From Occallatibacter riparius (GTDB lineage: Bacteria > Acidobacteriota > Terriglobia > Terriglobales > Acidobacteriaceae): a DNA stretch of 64,000 nucleotides. The notes under the pieces are model-generated. The model saw only the letters and a program-made list of their open reading frames with translations, was not told the DNA's origin and did not search any database. Position numbers and translations under genes: made by a program. Below, piece after piece: positions 32,998 to 41,687 of this stretch (its first letter is position 1; each line of letters opens with the position of its first letter). The DNA is taken from NCBI RefSeq assembly GCF_025264625.1, contig NZ_CP093313.1, positions 1,550,001-1,614,000 on the forward strand, read 5' to 3'.

Positions 32998-33996
32998 TCA
33001 ACTTGCTGCGGAGTTACATGTCTCGTGCATGTCTGCGAGTCCCTCTTCCAGAGTCATCATGGTTCCGTGATAACCGAGTTCGCGCAATGACGATAGGTCT
33101 GCTTCGGTGAAATGTTGGTATCTTCCCTCCAGATCCGGCGGGAAAGGCAGGTAGTCCACTGGGCAGTCACCATGCAGGTTCATCAGGGCGCGCGCAACAT
33201 CGTTGAAGCTACGGCTGACCCCAGAGCCCGCATTGGCCAGACCGTGGTAGACCTTGGCTGGCTCATTTCTGCCTGGAGCATAAGGCCCTATCTGCGCGAA
33301 AAACATGTTCAGCCTGGCAAGATCGCGAACATAGACGAAATCACGCCGCTGTTGGCCGTCCCCATAGCCCCCAGATCCTTTGAAGATGCGGATGCGCCCA
33401 TGCTCCGCCATCTGTTTGCGAAACTGGTGGACAACCGACGCCATTCTGCCCTTATGTCCCTCACGCGCGCCGTAAACATTGAAATAGCGCAGCCCCACGG
33501 CCGTGCACTGTAGTGCCCCCGATGCCAATAGGCCGCGAAAGTAATTGTCAAACATGAGCTTTGAGTGCCCATACATGTTCAGGGGATGCTCATTTTCCGC
33601 GCGGAGCGCGAACCGGCCCGGGCCGCCTGCTCCATAGACGGCGGCGGTTGAGGCAAACACGAATGGAGCACCCAAATCTGCTGCAAATCGGAGCACATCT
33701 TTGCTGTACTCGCAGTTGTTGTCCATCAGGTAGGCGTCGTCATCTTCGAGCGTATTGCTGCATGCGCCCTGGTGCAGAATAGCTTCTACGCGATCGGTAC
33801 CCAGGGACCTTTCGCGGATCGCCCGACGAAACGCGCTCTTATCCATCAGTTCGACATACTGTGCGCCTTCAAGGTTCTCGAGCTTCCTCCGGTCGGCGAC
33901 GCTGTCAACGATGAGAATGTCTCGCGTGCCATGCGAGTTGAGTTCATGCACCAGATTGCTGCCGATGAACCCCGCACCGCCAGTAACGATGTACAA
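32998..33996 (-). CDS. hldD: ADP-L-glycero-D-manno-heptose 6-epimerase
   Basis: A 332-residue extended SDR that inverts C6 of ADP-D-glycero-D-manno-heptose. It begins YIVTGGAGFIGSNLVHEL. ILHQGACSNT and STAAVYG are characteristic, and NMYGHSKLMFD carries the catalytic YxxxK. RYFNVYGAREGHKGRMASV is typical of HldD. I propose the TTG at 33996 as start because GAGGAG lies eight bases before it and the product then begins MYIVTGG as in other HldD proteins. A GTG at 34005 is too close to that site, and longer frames up to 34227 look artificial. It completes the local ADP-heptose set. Confidence 0.93.
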   Translation of the reverse strand: MYIVTGGAGFIGSNLVHELNSHGTRDILIVDSVADRRKLENLEGAQYVELMDKSAFRRAIRERSLGTDRVEAILHQGACSNTLEDDDAYLMDNNCEYSKDVLRFAADLGAPFVFASTAAVYGAGGPGRFALRAENEHPLNMYGHSKLMFDNYFRGLLASGALQCTAVGLRYFNVYGAREGHKGRMASVVHQFRKQMAEHGRIRIFKGSGGYGDGQQRRDFVYVRDLARLNMFFAQIGPYAPGRNEPAKVYHGLANAGSGVSRSFNDVARALMNLHGDCPVDYLPFPPDLEGRYQHFTEADLSSLRELGYHGTMMTLEEGLADMHETCNSAAS

Positions 33997-34245
33997 GAGC
34001 CTCACTCCTCGATGGACTATTCTGCAGACCTTATCTGCTTCTGCCAGCTTCACGATATTAGCCGAAAATGATGCTCGCTCCATGCCGTTCAATACGATCA
34101 CAAAACGCGCTTGGCTGATGATGCCCTGGTGGATCAGCACAGTAGGCCCTGCCTGCGGGCTCGCCCATAGTCGAGCTAACTCGACGCTTTCGCGAGTGGG
34201 ATCACTCCTCACCGGGCGGCGACGCAACGCGAAAGCCCAAGAGCC

Positions 34246-35175
34246 TCAAAGCGATTCAAATACCGTCACTCGTTCAGAATGCACCGACGTGATCGCCCTG
34301 AGCCAAGTCCGATTTTGCAGAATGTGGGTACAGGGCCCGAGAGAGCAGATCCGAATGTGCCTATCTTTGCTCTCGGTGAGTAGCCGGTTCAATACATGGC
34401 TCAAGATGGAGCCATTGAACGGTGAAAACAGGTAGAACACAGTGCCAGTCGATATATCCGCCTGCCTGGCATCTCCGGCTGCAAATTGGACGTGCTCCAG
34501 ATTGAGGAATTTGGCACATTCCTGCGCACTCGCAACATAGCCCAGCTGGACCTCGATCCCAAGAGCGCGACTCCCCGTCAGTATCGATGCCAGCAGCGGC
34601 ACATGGCCTAAGCCCGATCCTAAATCGACTAGAGTGTCGTCGCCAGACAACCCGCTCCATGCGATGAGGTCGAGGATATGGCGCGTCGGTGTGGGCTGAT
34701 AAGCAATCATCTCCGGAGAGTGCTGCGGGCCCACCCCGTCTGGCTCGTGGAGTTGGAGGACACCATTGACGATTTCATCGAGAGCATCGAAACCGAAACC
34801 TGCCCGTGACCATTTGTGATCGTTATCAACGAACGAATCTGTGAGAAGGCTTCGAAGCGCAAGTGCGTTGCCTCGGAGGACAATCTCGGAGCGAACAGCT
34901 GCATAGAGTTTCGCGTTGGCCGCTTCTAGCTCGGCCATGAGGTCCTGCACACGTTCCATGATCCGGGAATCTGAGCAGGTTCCGAGTTCCTCCGGAGTGA
35001 GACCCCCAAAGAGCAAATCGAGTTCATCCAACACAGCCAGACGCTGTGCCAGTTGCCTTGGCCGAAGCAAATGCGACAGATCGCCTAGACCATCGAATAG
35101 TCGCCACAGGTGAGCGCAGGAATTGGCCGAGGATACTGGAGCGAAACCGGAGGAAATAGTTGACACATCAACCAC
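34246..35175 (-). CDS. SAM-dependent methyltransferase (class I)
   Basis: A 309-residue protein. The C-terminal half is a Rossmann methyltransferase: TLVDLGSGLGHVPLLASIL is motif I, with GIEVQLGYVASAQE and FAAGDARQADI downstream. The N-terminal 140 residues are helical and may bind the substrate; QPTPTRHILDLI precedes motif I. The substrate is unknown. The frame begins with a GTG at 35175 inside the inverted repeat 35160-35202, so the true start could lie downstream. It is divergent from a MarR regulator, which probably represses it through that repeat. Confidence 0.85.
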   Translation of the reverse strand: MVDVSTISSGFAPVSSANSCAHLWRLFDGLGDLSHLLRPRQLAQRLAVLDELDLLFGGLTPEELGTCSDSRIMERVQDLMAELEAANAKLYAAVRSEIVLRGNALALRSLLTDSFVDNDHKWSRAGFGFDALDEIVNGVLQLHEPDGVGPQHSPEMIAYQPTPTRHILDLIAWSGLSGDDTLVDLGSGLGHVPLLASILTGSRALGIEVQLGYVASAQECAKFLNLEHVQFAAGDARQADISTGTVFYLFSPFNGSILSHVLNRLLTESKDRHIRICSLGPCTHILQNRTWLRAITSVHSERVTVFESL

Positions 35176-35202
35176 AGTAGAACGTCACGGTTGTCATGTC
35201 AA
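35160..35202. promoter_or_regulatory. MarR-type operator: 14-nt imperfect inverted repeat
   Basis: TTGACACATCAACC (35160-35173) and GGTTGTCATGTCAA (35189-35202) are inverted copies matching at 11 of 14 positions, separated by 15 bases. The repeat lies between the divergent methyltransferase and MarR genes. The left arm overlaps the nominal methyltransferase start and the right arm ends 29 bases before the MarR ATG. This is the expected place for an autoregulated MarR operator; binding itself is inferred. Confidence 0.55.
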
Positions 35203-35230
35203 CCCGAGGCCTGCTAGGCTCTACTCTAAC

Positions 35231-35668
35231 ATGATTCCAAAGCTGCTGTCCCCACGCGAACTTCGTATCTGGCATGCCTTCATGCTTATGAACCAGGATG
35301 TGCTGGGGCGGGTTGACCGCGATATCGCGCAAGCAACGGGTCTTTCAGGACCGGAATTTGGCGTGCTCTCGCGGCTCGCCGGATGTGGCAAAGGTGAAAT
35401 GCGGCAGCAGGGTCTTGCCAGCCTGATGGGCTGGGAAAAAAGCCGCCTTTCTCATCAACTGACTCGTATGCAGGAACGTGGGCTCATCCAACGCAAGGTA
35501 GTTGAGCGCGCCACTCACGTGGTACTTACCCAGACAGGGCGCGAGAAGCTGGAATCCGCTCGTCCAATCCACGCTGAATCCGTCAGACGCAATCTCCTAT
35601 CGCGACTCTCAGCAGAGCAAATCGATACGCTCGTGCGAGTGAGCAACATTCTTGGTGATGAGGAGTAG
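35231..35668 (+). CDS. MarR-family transcriptional regulator
   Basis: A 145-residue winged-helix regulator. RIWHAFMLMNQDVLGRVDRD forms the N-terminal dimer helix. LSGPEFGVLSRLAG and MRQQGLASLMGWEKSRLSHQ give the recognition helix, RMQERGLIQRKV the wing, and a C-terminal dimer helix follows. The start is the ATG at 35231. A TTG upstream in frame would place coding sequence across the operator and is less likely. It is divergent from the methyltransferase gene, its probable target. The ligand is unknown. Confidence 0.9.
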   Translation: MIPKLLSPRELRIWHAFMLMNQDVLGRVDRDIAQATGLSGPEFGVLSRLAGCGKGEMRQQGLASLMGWEKSRLSHQLTRMQERGLIQRKVVERATHVVLTQTGREKLESARPIHAESVRRNLLSRLSAEQIDTLVRVSNILGDEE

Positions 35669-35743
35669 GCGGGTCGATTCCCTCTCGGGTGCTTCATAAG
35701 GCCATGCGATCGCGGGGGATGGGGTAATGATTCATCAGATTAC

Positions 35744-36331
35744 TCACACCAGAGCAGAACGAGCCGTCTCACTCCGAGCCAAACGAGCGAGATCGAGAAC
35801 CTCGTCCAGCGACCATTGGTCGTAGGCGTGTGAGCCATACTTGCATGCGAGGATCATGCCGCTCGGTGCAATCAGAAAATCAGCGGGTAATCCGAAGCGC
35901 CCTCCGCCTGGATTGAGACTTGGCATAGGCATTTGCTTGCGCAGGACTTGACCAAAGCTGCGGATCACTCCTTGAAGGATTCGAACCCAGACACCAGGAT
36001 GGAACAGTGCGCGCAATTCTGATTGCACATCAAATTGAGCGTACAGCCGCTTCTCGGGGTCCGCGATTACCTCGAATGGCAACCCTGCACAAAACTTGAG
36101 AAGTTCGTCTTTGGAGGAGTGAAACACAATTACTTCCCGAACAGAGGCTGCTGCGAGTTCGCGGTGCCTCGCGGCAAAGGAATGCAAGTGCAGGTCGCAG
36201 ATTGGGCAACCTGCAAATCTTCTGAACTGGAGATGGACGAGTGCTTCCGAATCCGGGATCGCGACTTCCGCGGAACGGATGGAATTCAATCGCCGCTCCT
36301 TGACGACGGAACCCGCTTCTAACCGAGTCAT
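35744..36331 (-). CDS. Peroxiredoxin-like (AhpC/TSA family 2) protein
   Basis: A 195-residue thioredoxin-fold protein of the PRXL2/AhpC-TSA_2 type. The motif FRRFAGCPICDLHL places a CxxC pair at the N-terminus of the first helix, and VREVIVFHSSKDEL and GLPFEVIADPEKRLYAQF follow the peroxiredoxin pattern. FGLPADFLIAPSGMI is the cis-Pro region. It would reduce peroxides or act as a disulfide reductase in the cytoplasm. It is divergent from a TetR gene, and the palindrome at 36363-36378 lies between the two starts, so TetR control is likely. Confidence 0.85.
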   Translation of the reverse strand: MTRLEAGSVVKERRLNSIRSAEVAIPDSEALVHLQFRRFAGCPICDLHLHSFAARHRELAAASVREVIVFHSSKDELLKFCAGLPFEVIADPEKRLYAQFDVQSELRALFHPGVWVRILQGVIRSFGQVLRKQMPMPSLNPGGGRFGLPADFLIAPSGMILACKYGSHAYDQWSLDEVLDLARLARSETARSALV

Positions 36332-36362
36332 TGCACAGCCTCCGAATATCTACCGAACACGG

Positions 36363-36378
36363 TGTCCAGTTCTGGACA
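36363..36378. promoter_or_regulatory. Operator palindrome TGTCCA-N4-TGGACA
   Basis: TGTCCA (36363-36368) and TGGACA (36373-36378) are perfect inverted half-sites around GTTC. A third copy, TGTCC, follows at 36381. It lies between the divergent peroxiredoxin-like and TetR genes. The same half-sites with the same 4-base spacing occur at 44395-44410, before the ABC operon. I infer that the TetR protein binds both. Confidence 0.6.
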
Positions 36379-36458
36379 TCTGTCCGGGCACTTCATAAGA
36401 TCAATTCGGGAGCAAGATGCTTTAGACAAATGCGGGTAAGCTGTGCGCTATTGAACAA

Positions 36459-37115
36459 ATGAAGGCAAATCGTCCAGGACTCGGTCGCAATGGCAGAAAC
36501 GCGGATCGGCGCGTCGCGCGAACCCGCGAGCTTCTGGAACAAGCTCTTCTTTCCCTGATCAAAGAAAAGCCTTTCGAATCCATCTCGGTGCAGGACATCA
36601 TCCAACGCGCAAATGTCGGCCGAGCTACGTTTTACCTTCATTACGACAATAAGGAAGACCTGTTGGGCAGCGGCTTTTCTGGCCTGCAGGCGGAGCTACG
36701 GGAACGCCAGAAAGCACTAAGAGAGCGCGGGGGCGAATTCGACGAAAGACTCTTCGCATTCAGCTACCATCTTCTCGAACACGCTCACAAGCATCGCGAA
36801 GTGATCCCCGCAATGGTCGGTAAGCGAGGAGGTGCGGCAATTCAGCACGTCCTGCGGAAACTCCTCGCCGACTTGATGCGCGAAGAAGTAAAGGCAATGA
36901 TCCACGAAAAGGGACCCGGATCCGTACCTGCGGAAGCAACTGTTGAGTTTCTATCGAGCGGCCTGTTTGGACTTCTCGTCTGGTGGCTGAACGGCAGAAT
37001 GCGTCTTTCTGTGGAGGAGATGAACGAGGCTTTTCGAAAACTCGCCATTCCCGCGTTGAAGGCGTCTGCCGATCGACGCAGCAGAATTGACCGGCAAGGA
37101 AATGCACGGCCATAA
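36459..37115 (+). CDS. TetR/AcrR-family transcriptional regulator
   Basis: A 218-residue repressor. The N-terminal helix-turn-helix is clear: TRELLEQALLSLIKEKPFES, ISVQDIIQRANVGRATFYLH and YDNKEDLL. The remainder is the helical ligand and dimer domain. It starts at an ATG 81 bases after the palindrome at 36363-36378 and is divergent from the peroxiredoxin-like gene. A methyltransferase gene follows after 46 bases, probably on the same transcript. An identical-half-site palindrome before the ABC operon at 44.5 kb suggests a wider regulon. The ligand is unknown. Confidence 0.93.
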   Translation: MKANRPGLGRNGRNADRRVARTRELLEQALLSLIKEKPFESISVQDIIQRANVGRATFYLHYDNKEDLLGSGFSGLQAELRERQKALRERGGEFDERLFAFSYHLLEHAHKHREVIPAMVGKRGGAAIQHVLRKLLADLMREEVKAMIHEKGPGSVPAEATVEFLSSGLFGLLVWWLNGRMRLSVEEMNEAFRKLAIPALKASADRRSRIDRQGNARP

Positions 37116-37161
37116 TTCCGATTCAACCTGCAACCAGTTGCATCTTTTAAAGGACTGACAA

Positions 37162-37962
37162 ATGGAAGAAGGGCTCAAGCAACGTCAGTTCGGGCGGCAG
37201 GCCTTCGGCCTCGATCCCGCTGGCTACGATACAGCGCGGCCTGCATATCCGGCTTGGGTATTCGATTTCCTGTGCGAGCATTGTGGCCTTGCGCCGCAGA
37301 CGGCAACATTCGAAATCGGCGCGGGCACAGGGACGGCAACCCGCCAATTGTTGAAATTGGGCGCAAGCCCTCTAATCGCAATTGAGCCAGACATTCGTCT
37401 GGCGACTTTCCTGCGGCGCACAAATCCGGACGCAGGGCTGAGTATCGTCAACATGCCGTTTGAAGATGCGCCGCTGCCGGAGTGCAGCTTCGATCTCGGG
37501 CTGAGTGCCACGGCCTTCCATTGGCTCGACGAAGATCTCTCCCTTGCAAAGGTCGCAAGGCTGCTCCGTCCGACCGCCTGGTGGGCGATGCTTTGGAATG
37601 TATTTGGCGATCACGATTATCCCGATCCCTTTCACGAAGCAACGAAATCACTTCTGGGGCCGCCATTGGGCCCCTCCGGCGGCACAAACGGAATGCCATT
37701 CGCACTCGATGTTGAAGCGAGGCTGACCGCCATGAAGCGAATTGACGCGTTTGACAGTATCGAACATCGGACGAGCAAATGGACCCTTGATCTTGATACC
37801 GAGCAGACATTAGAGCTCTACGCCACATACTCCAACATCAATATCCGCCCTGACCGGAACGAAGTACTCGATCATTTGCGTCGTATTGTGGTCGACGAAT
37901 TCCAGGGCCGCGTCACCAGACATATGATCACCAGTTTGTACGTCGCTCGGCGAAGCAGATAG
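37162..37962 (+). CDS. Class I SAM-dependent methyltransferase
   Basis: A 266-residue methyltransferase. Motif I is TFEIGAGTGTATRQLLKLG, then IAIEPDIRLATFL (acidic end of strand 2) and a FHWLDEDLSLAKVARLLRP segment typical of Methyltransf_11/25 proteins with an AFHW motif. DTARPAYPAWVFDFL near the N-terminus is common in this subgroup. The substrate cannot be seen. It follows the TetR gene by 46 bases and may share its promoter and control. Confidence 0.9.
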   Translation: MEEGLKQRQFGRQAFGLDPAGYDTARPAYPAWVFDFLCEHCGLAPQTATFEIGAGTGTATRQLLKLGASPLIAIEPDIRLATFLRRTNPDAGLSIVNMPFEDAPLPECSFDLGLSATAFHWLDEDLSLAKVARLLRPTAWWAMLWNVFGDHDYPDPFHEATKSLLGPPLGPSGGTNGMPFALDVEARLTAMKRIDAFDSIEHRTSKWTLDLDTEQTLELYATYSNINIRPDRNEVLDHLRRIVVDEFQGRVTRHMITSLYVARRSR

Positions 37963-38165
37963 AACCCGCAATCGGACGGATCTCCGATTTGAATGAGCGC
38001 CGCTGCCCCAGCATTCCCAAATGGTCCAAAGAAGACTCTACAAAATGGCTCTACAAAGCATGCCAATTGCGAAGGTACTCTGTCCCCTAATAAACTTCGG
38101 CGGAATCGGCATCGCCCAATTCCTGTGCCCGCCCTACAAACTGCAAAGGAAACCCTGGAAGGCTG

Positions 38166-39371
38166 ATGGAATCGATCGCTTCGAAAAAGACGCAGAATGT
38201 CCGTCTGACTAGCATCGATATGCTGCGGGGTCTGGTTATGGTGGTCATGGCCCTGGACCACACACGAGACTTCTTTCACCGTGAAGCCGCGCTGTTCTCG
38301 CCCACAGACCTCACCAGAACCTCGCCCGGACTGTTCCTCACCCGGTGGGTAACACACTTCTGCCTGCCGGTTTTCATGTTCTGTGCCGGAATAGGAGTGT
38401 TCTTATGGAAGCAGCGTGGACATACCAGCGGTGAGCTCTCCCGATACCTTTGTACCCGTGGCGTCTGGTTCGTGCTGCTTGAGCTCACCGTCATGCAGTT
38501 CGCCTACGACTTCAACTTCTCGATTCCGCCTCTGATCCTCTTGCTGATTTTGTGGATTTTTGGCATTTGCATGCTCGCCATGGCCGCGCTGGTTCATCTC
38601 CCGCTTCGACCGCTGCTCATCTTGAGTCTTGCCATCATCTGCCTGCACAATCTGCTCGACTCGGTTAACCCTTCGAGATTCGCCTCCGCCGTCTGGATCT
38701 GGAATCTTCTCCACAGGCCGGGCGTGATCCCCTTCGCAGGGCATCAGGCACTAATCACATACACGGTTTTGCCATGGATCGGCGTCATGGCAGCAGGGTT
38801 CTGCTTCGGCCAGCTCTACACGCTTGAACCAGCAATGAGGCAGAAGATCATGACGAGGATCGGTCTTGGAGCCTCGGTTGCATTCTTGGTGCTCCGGATG
38901 TTCAATCACTACGGTGATCCAGCGCCGTGGTCGGCCCAAAAGACGATCGGGCTGACGATTCTCTCTTTCCTGAATTGCACAAAGTACCCAGCCTCACTCG
39001 ATTTCGTGCTGATGACCCTGGGCCCTGCCATCATGCTCCTCGCGTGTCTTGAACGATTCACCCCATCCGCTGTGAGCCCACTCGTCATTTTCGGGCGCGT
39101 TCCCCTTTTCTACTTCGTTTTGCATTTCTACCTGATTCATGGTTTGCTGGCTCTGATGTCGTTTGTTCGTTATGGTTCGGCGGCATCCCGATTTGTATTC
39201 AATCGACCGCCGTCGATGGGTGGCCCGGCGGTGTTCCCCACCGGCTTCGGTTACAGCCTGTTGGTTGTCTATTCCGTCTGGCTGGGCTTGTTGCTCGTGC
39301 TGTATCCGCTGTGCCGATGGTTTGCAGGAGTACGGTCGCGACGGCAAGTGTGGTGGATGAGTTACCTCTAG
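38166..39371 (+). CDS. DUF1624/HGSNAT-like multi-pass membrane protein
   Basis: A 401-residue inner-membrane protein with about ten hydrophobic segments. RLTSIDMLRGLVMVVMALDH and RDFFH at the N-terminus are the signature of the heparan-alpha-glucosaminide acetyltransferase-like DUF1624 family. RVPLFYFVLHFYLIHGL near the end is also typical. Family members are thought to move acyl groups across the membrane onto glycans. It begins at an ATG after a 200-base gap and appears to be transcribed alone. The direct substrate is not inferable. Confidence 0.85.
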   Translation: MESIASKKTQNVRLTSIDMLRGLVMVVMALDHTRDFFHREAALFSPTDLTRTSPGLFLTRWVTHFCLPVFMFCAGIGVFLWKQRGHTSGELSRYLCTRGVWFVLLELTVMQFAYDFNFSIPPLILLLILWIFGICMLAMAALVHLPLRPLLILSLAIICLHNLLDSVNPSRFASAVWIWNLLHRPGVIPFAGHQALITYTVLPWIGVMAAGFCFGQLYTLEPAMRQKIMTRIGLGASVAFLVLRMFNHYGDPAPWSAQKTIGLTILSFLNCTKYPASLDFVLMTLGPAIMLLACLERFTPSAVSPLVIFGRVPLFYFVLHFYLIHGLLALMSFVRYGSAASRFVFNRPPSMGGPAVFPTGFGYSLLVVYSVWLGLLLVLYPLCRWFAGVRSRRQVWWMSYL

Positions 39372-39604
39372 ATGCGGGCCAATGGGCTGCGGCCTGGCGC
39401 GAATCGGCAACATGGATATCCGCTTCAACGGCTGGAAATCCGGTTCACCACAGGATTGACGGAAGGTTCTGCCACTACGAAACAATCACGAATAGGATGG
39501 GTTTGTGAAGACTTGAATCGGAGGGAATGATTGAAAGCAGGTTGTCTCATGTGTTGATGGTTCGAGATCTCTGCACTGACGCATCCTGAGAAGAGATAAA
39601 GAAT

Positions 39605-40108
39605 ATGAATGAACTTCCAGCGGTCGCGACTCTTTTCATAGCGCTGGTCCTGGGCTTGCAGCTACCTGCTCAAAGCAACGTGAAGCTCAATCATCAGCAG
39701 GCTGAGGATGCGATTGCACAACTGCGGGCAGCCTATGCAGCGTTCAACAGAGGTGATATCGATTCGGCGGTGCGGTTCCTTGACCCCCGTATTGAATGGA
39801 TAGAACCGGCCGAATTTCCAGGCGGCGGAACCTATCTCGGTTTGGAGGGCGCCAAGCAATATCTCACGCAATCAAGAGCAGGCGCCGCGCAAGTGATCAG
39901 CGAGCCAGAACAGTTCATCACCTCGAAAGATCGCATCGTTGTCTTTGTGCATGCCAGAGTGTTGCCGAAAGGGAGCTCTACCTGGAGCGAGGCACGGCTT
40001 GCCGATGTCTACACATTTCGCGACGGACGCGCAACAAATATGCGCGCGTTCGCAAAAAGAGAGGATGCCCTCCGCTGGGCCGGCGTGACAGCATCGTCGA
40101 AACCGTAG
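39605..40108 (+). CDS. Secreted SnoaL/NTF2-like protein
   Basis: A 167-residue protein. The first 24 residues (ATLFIALVLGLQLPAQS) form a likely signal peptide. A SnoaL-like cone fold follows: QLRAAYAAFNRGDIDSAVRF, LDPRIEWIEPAEFPGGGTYL and LADVYTFRDGRATNMRAFAK. These domains bind or transform small hydrophobic molecules; some are ketosteroid isomerase-like. It is 125 bases upstream of a RibD/DHFR-type gene in the same direction, possibly in one operon. No specific reaction can be assigned. Confidence 0.8.
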   Translation: MNELPAVATLFIALVLGLQLPAQSNVKLNHQQAEDAIAQLRAAYAAFNRGDIDSAVRFLDPRIEWIEPAEFPGGGTYLGLEGAKQYLTQSRAGAAQVISEPEQFITSKDRIVVFVHARVLPKGSSTWSEARLADVYTFRDGRATNMRAFAKREDALRWAGVTASSKP

Positions 40109-40232
40109 CTCCTCTGGCGAAACCTAAAGTCACCGCGAAAGAGCAGCACTCTGACGCGACAGAAGAGTCGCAACATAACCGCTGAGGAACAAAACTCGCC
40201 CCACAATACAACTCATCACCAGGGAGATAAGA

Positions 40233-40880
40233 ATGTCGAAGGTTCGTGTCGCAGGGTTTGGCGTTACTTTGGATGGCTTCAGTGCGGGAGTTGACCAGAG
40301 CTTGGAGGATCCGTTGGGCAAGCGCGGACCCGAGATTTTCCAATGGTTCTTCCATACGAATACCTTCCGTTCTATGCATGGCGGAGATGGTGGATCAGTT
40401 GGCGACATCGATGATCAATTTGCCCATGCGGCGATGGACAATTTCGGAGCGTTCATCCTCGGCCGGAACATGTTTGGTCCGGTACGTGGTCAATGGCCCG
40501 ACGAATCCTGGAGAGGATGGTGGGGTGATAATCCGCCATACCACGCACCAACTTTCGTTCTCACTCATCACGAGCGAGCCCCGTTGGTAATGGAGGGCGG
40601 AACGACATTCTATTTTGTGACTGGAGGAATCGAAGAAGCATTGCAGCGCGCGAAGGAAGCCGCAGGCAGCAAAGACGTGAAGATCGGTGGTGGCGTTTCT
40701 ACCGTGCGTCAGTATCTTAAGGCTGGTTTGATCGATTCCCTGCACCTTGCGTCAGTTCCGGTTCTACTCGGCCAGGGCGAAGCCTTGTTCCAGGGCTTGG
40801 ATCTGTGTGCGCTCGGATTCCGGGTTACCGCCTCCAAGGCTTCGGAGTACGCGACTCACCTCACGCTCGAGAAGGTTTGA
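40233..40880 (+). CDS. RibD C-terminal/dihydrofolate reductase-family protein
   Basis: A 215-residue protein of the DHFR/RibD-C fold. VAGFGVTLDGFSAG opens the fold, AFILGRNMFGPVRGQW follows, and VKIGGGVSTVRQYLKAGLID with HLASVPVLLGQGEALF is the typical NADPH-binding and closing region. Stand-alone members are reductases of unknown substrate and are not true folate enzymes. It has a good AGGGAGA site before the ATG. It lies after the secreted NTF2-like gene. Confidence 0.87.
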   Translation: MSKVRVAGFGVTLDGFSAGVDQSLEDPLGKRGPEIFQWFFHTNTFRSMHGGDGGSVGDIDDQFAHAAMDNFGAFILGRNMFGPVRGQWPDESWRGWWGDNPPYHAPTFVLTHHERAPLVMEGGTTFYFVTGGIEEALQRAKEAAGSKDVKIGGGVSTVRQYLKAGLIDSLHLASVPVLLGQGEALFQGLDLCALGFRVTASKASEYATHLTLEKV

Positions 40881-40991
40881 GAATTCTACGTGGGCCGACG
40901 TCTTTTGCGGATCTCAAGAACTGAATGAGAACCTGTGAGAGCGTCGGCCGACTGGTCCCTGATCGCGCGACATTTCATCCGAGGCGCCTGC

Positions 40992-41687
40992 TCATTGTGT
41001 TGCATCGCTCTGAGAACGCCACCCAATCATGGCTCCCAGGCCAGAACTCAGCAGCAGCACTCCGACATGCCACACCAGCAGATGCGCAGTTTGAAAGTTC
41101 GGGCAATGCAATTCCAGCATGGTCACGCCAGCGAGCCCTGCTAGCGTGCCGCTGACCAGGCCCGTAGTGCGCGCGTCCGTTGCAAAACCACGCCGGAGTG
41201 CAACCCGGGCCAGTAACGCGGCGAAAATTCCAGTGCCGGTTCCAAGTGCGAGGCACACTATACCCGCACGCCAGAAATGGGTCGTATGAAAGTCGCGGAA
41301 AAACAGAAACAGCACCGCCGCAATTGCGACCGCCGCTATTCCCAGCAGCGTGCCGGACGAGAAACGCCGCCGGGCCCCCGGGATGATCGTGCGCACCAGT
41401 TCCGGAGCCGCAACCAGCACGAGGATCGCCAGCACGGAGAACACTCCTGCGCGCGCCGCAGTATCCATGTGCCTCACACCAGGGAAGCCCAGCGAAGCCG
41501 CTGCTGCCACCGCCACTACCGCGTAGACAAAAACCAGTCGCGCAGCGAGTAGCCACATAGGAGGCAGCGGGCGCACCGGCCGCATCGATCCAGCCACCGA
41601 GTGGGCAATCCGCGAGAGTGTCTCCGCTCCCGGACCTTCCGGGACCTTGGCGTCGTGCAGTAATCGATCGAGTTCGCGGTCGTTCAA
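40992..41687 (-). CDS. NrsF/DUF1109-like membrane anti-sigma factor
   Basis: A 231-residue protein with a short cytoplasmic N-terminus (RELDRLLHDAKVPEG) and six hydrophobic segments, starting at WLLAARLVFVYAVVAVAA and ending at LLVWHVGVLLLSSGLGAMIG. This layout matches NrsF/DUF1109 negative regulators of ECF sigma factors. The Cys in LELHCPNF lies in the last extracytoplasmic loop and may sense redox state or metal. Its start overlaps the ECF sigma gene stop by four bases, so the pair is co-translated, as expected for a sigma/anti-sigma pair. Confidence 0.82.
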   Translation of the reverse strand: MNDRELDRLLHDAKVPEGPGAETLSRIAHSVAGSMRPVRPLPPMWLLAARLVFVYAVVAVAAAASLGFPGVRHMDTAARAGVFSVLAILVLVAAPELVRTIIPGARRRFSSGTLLGIAAVAIAAVLFLFFRDFHTTHFWRAGIVCLALGTGTGIFAALLARVALRRGFATDARTTGLVSGTLAGLAGVTMLELHCPNFQTAHLLVWHVGVLLLSSGLGAMIGWRSQSDATQ

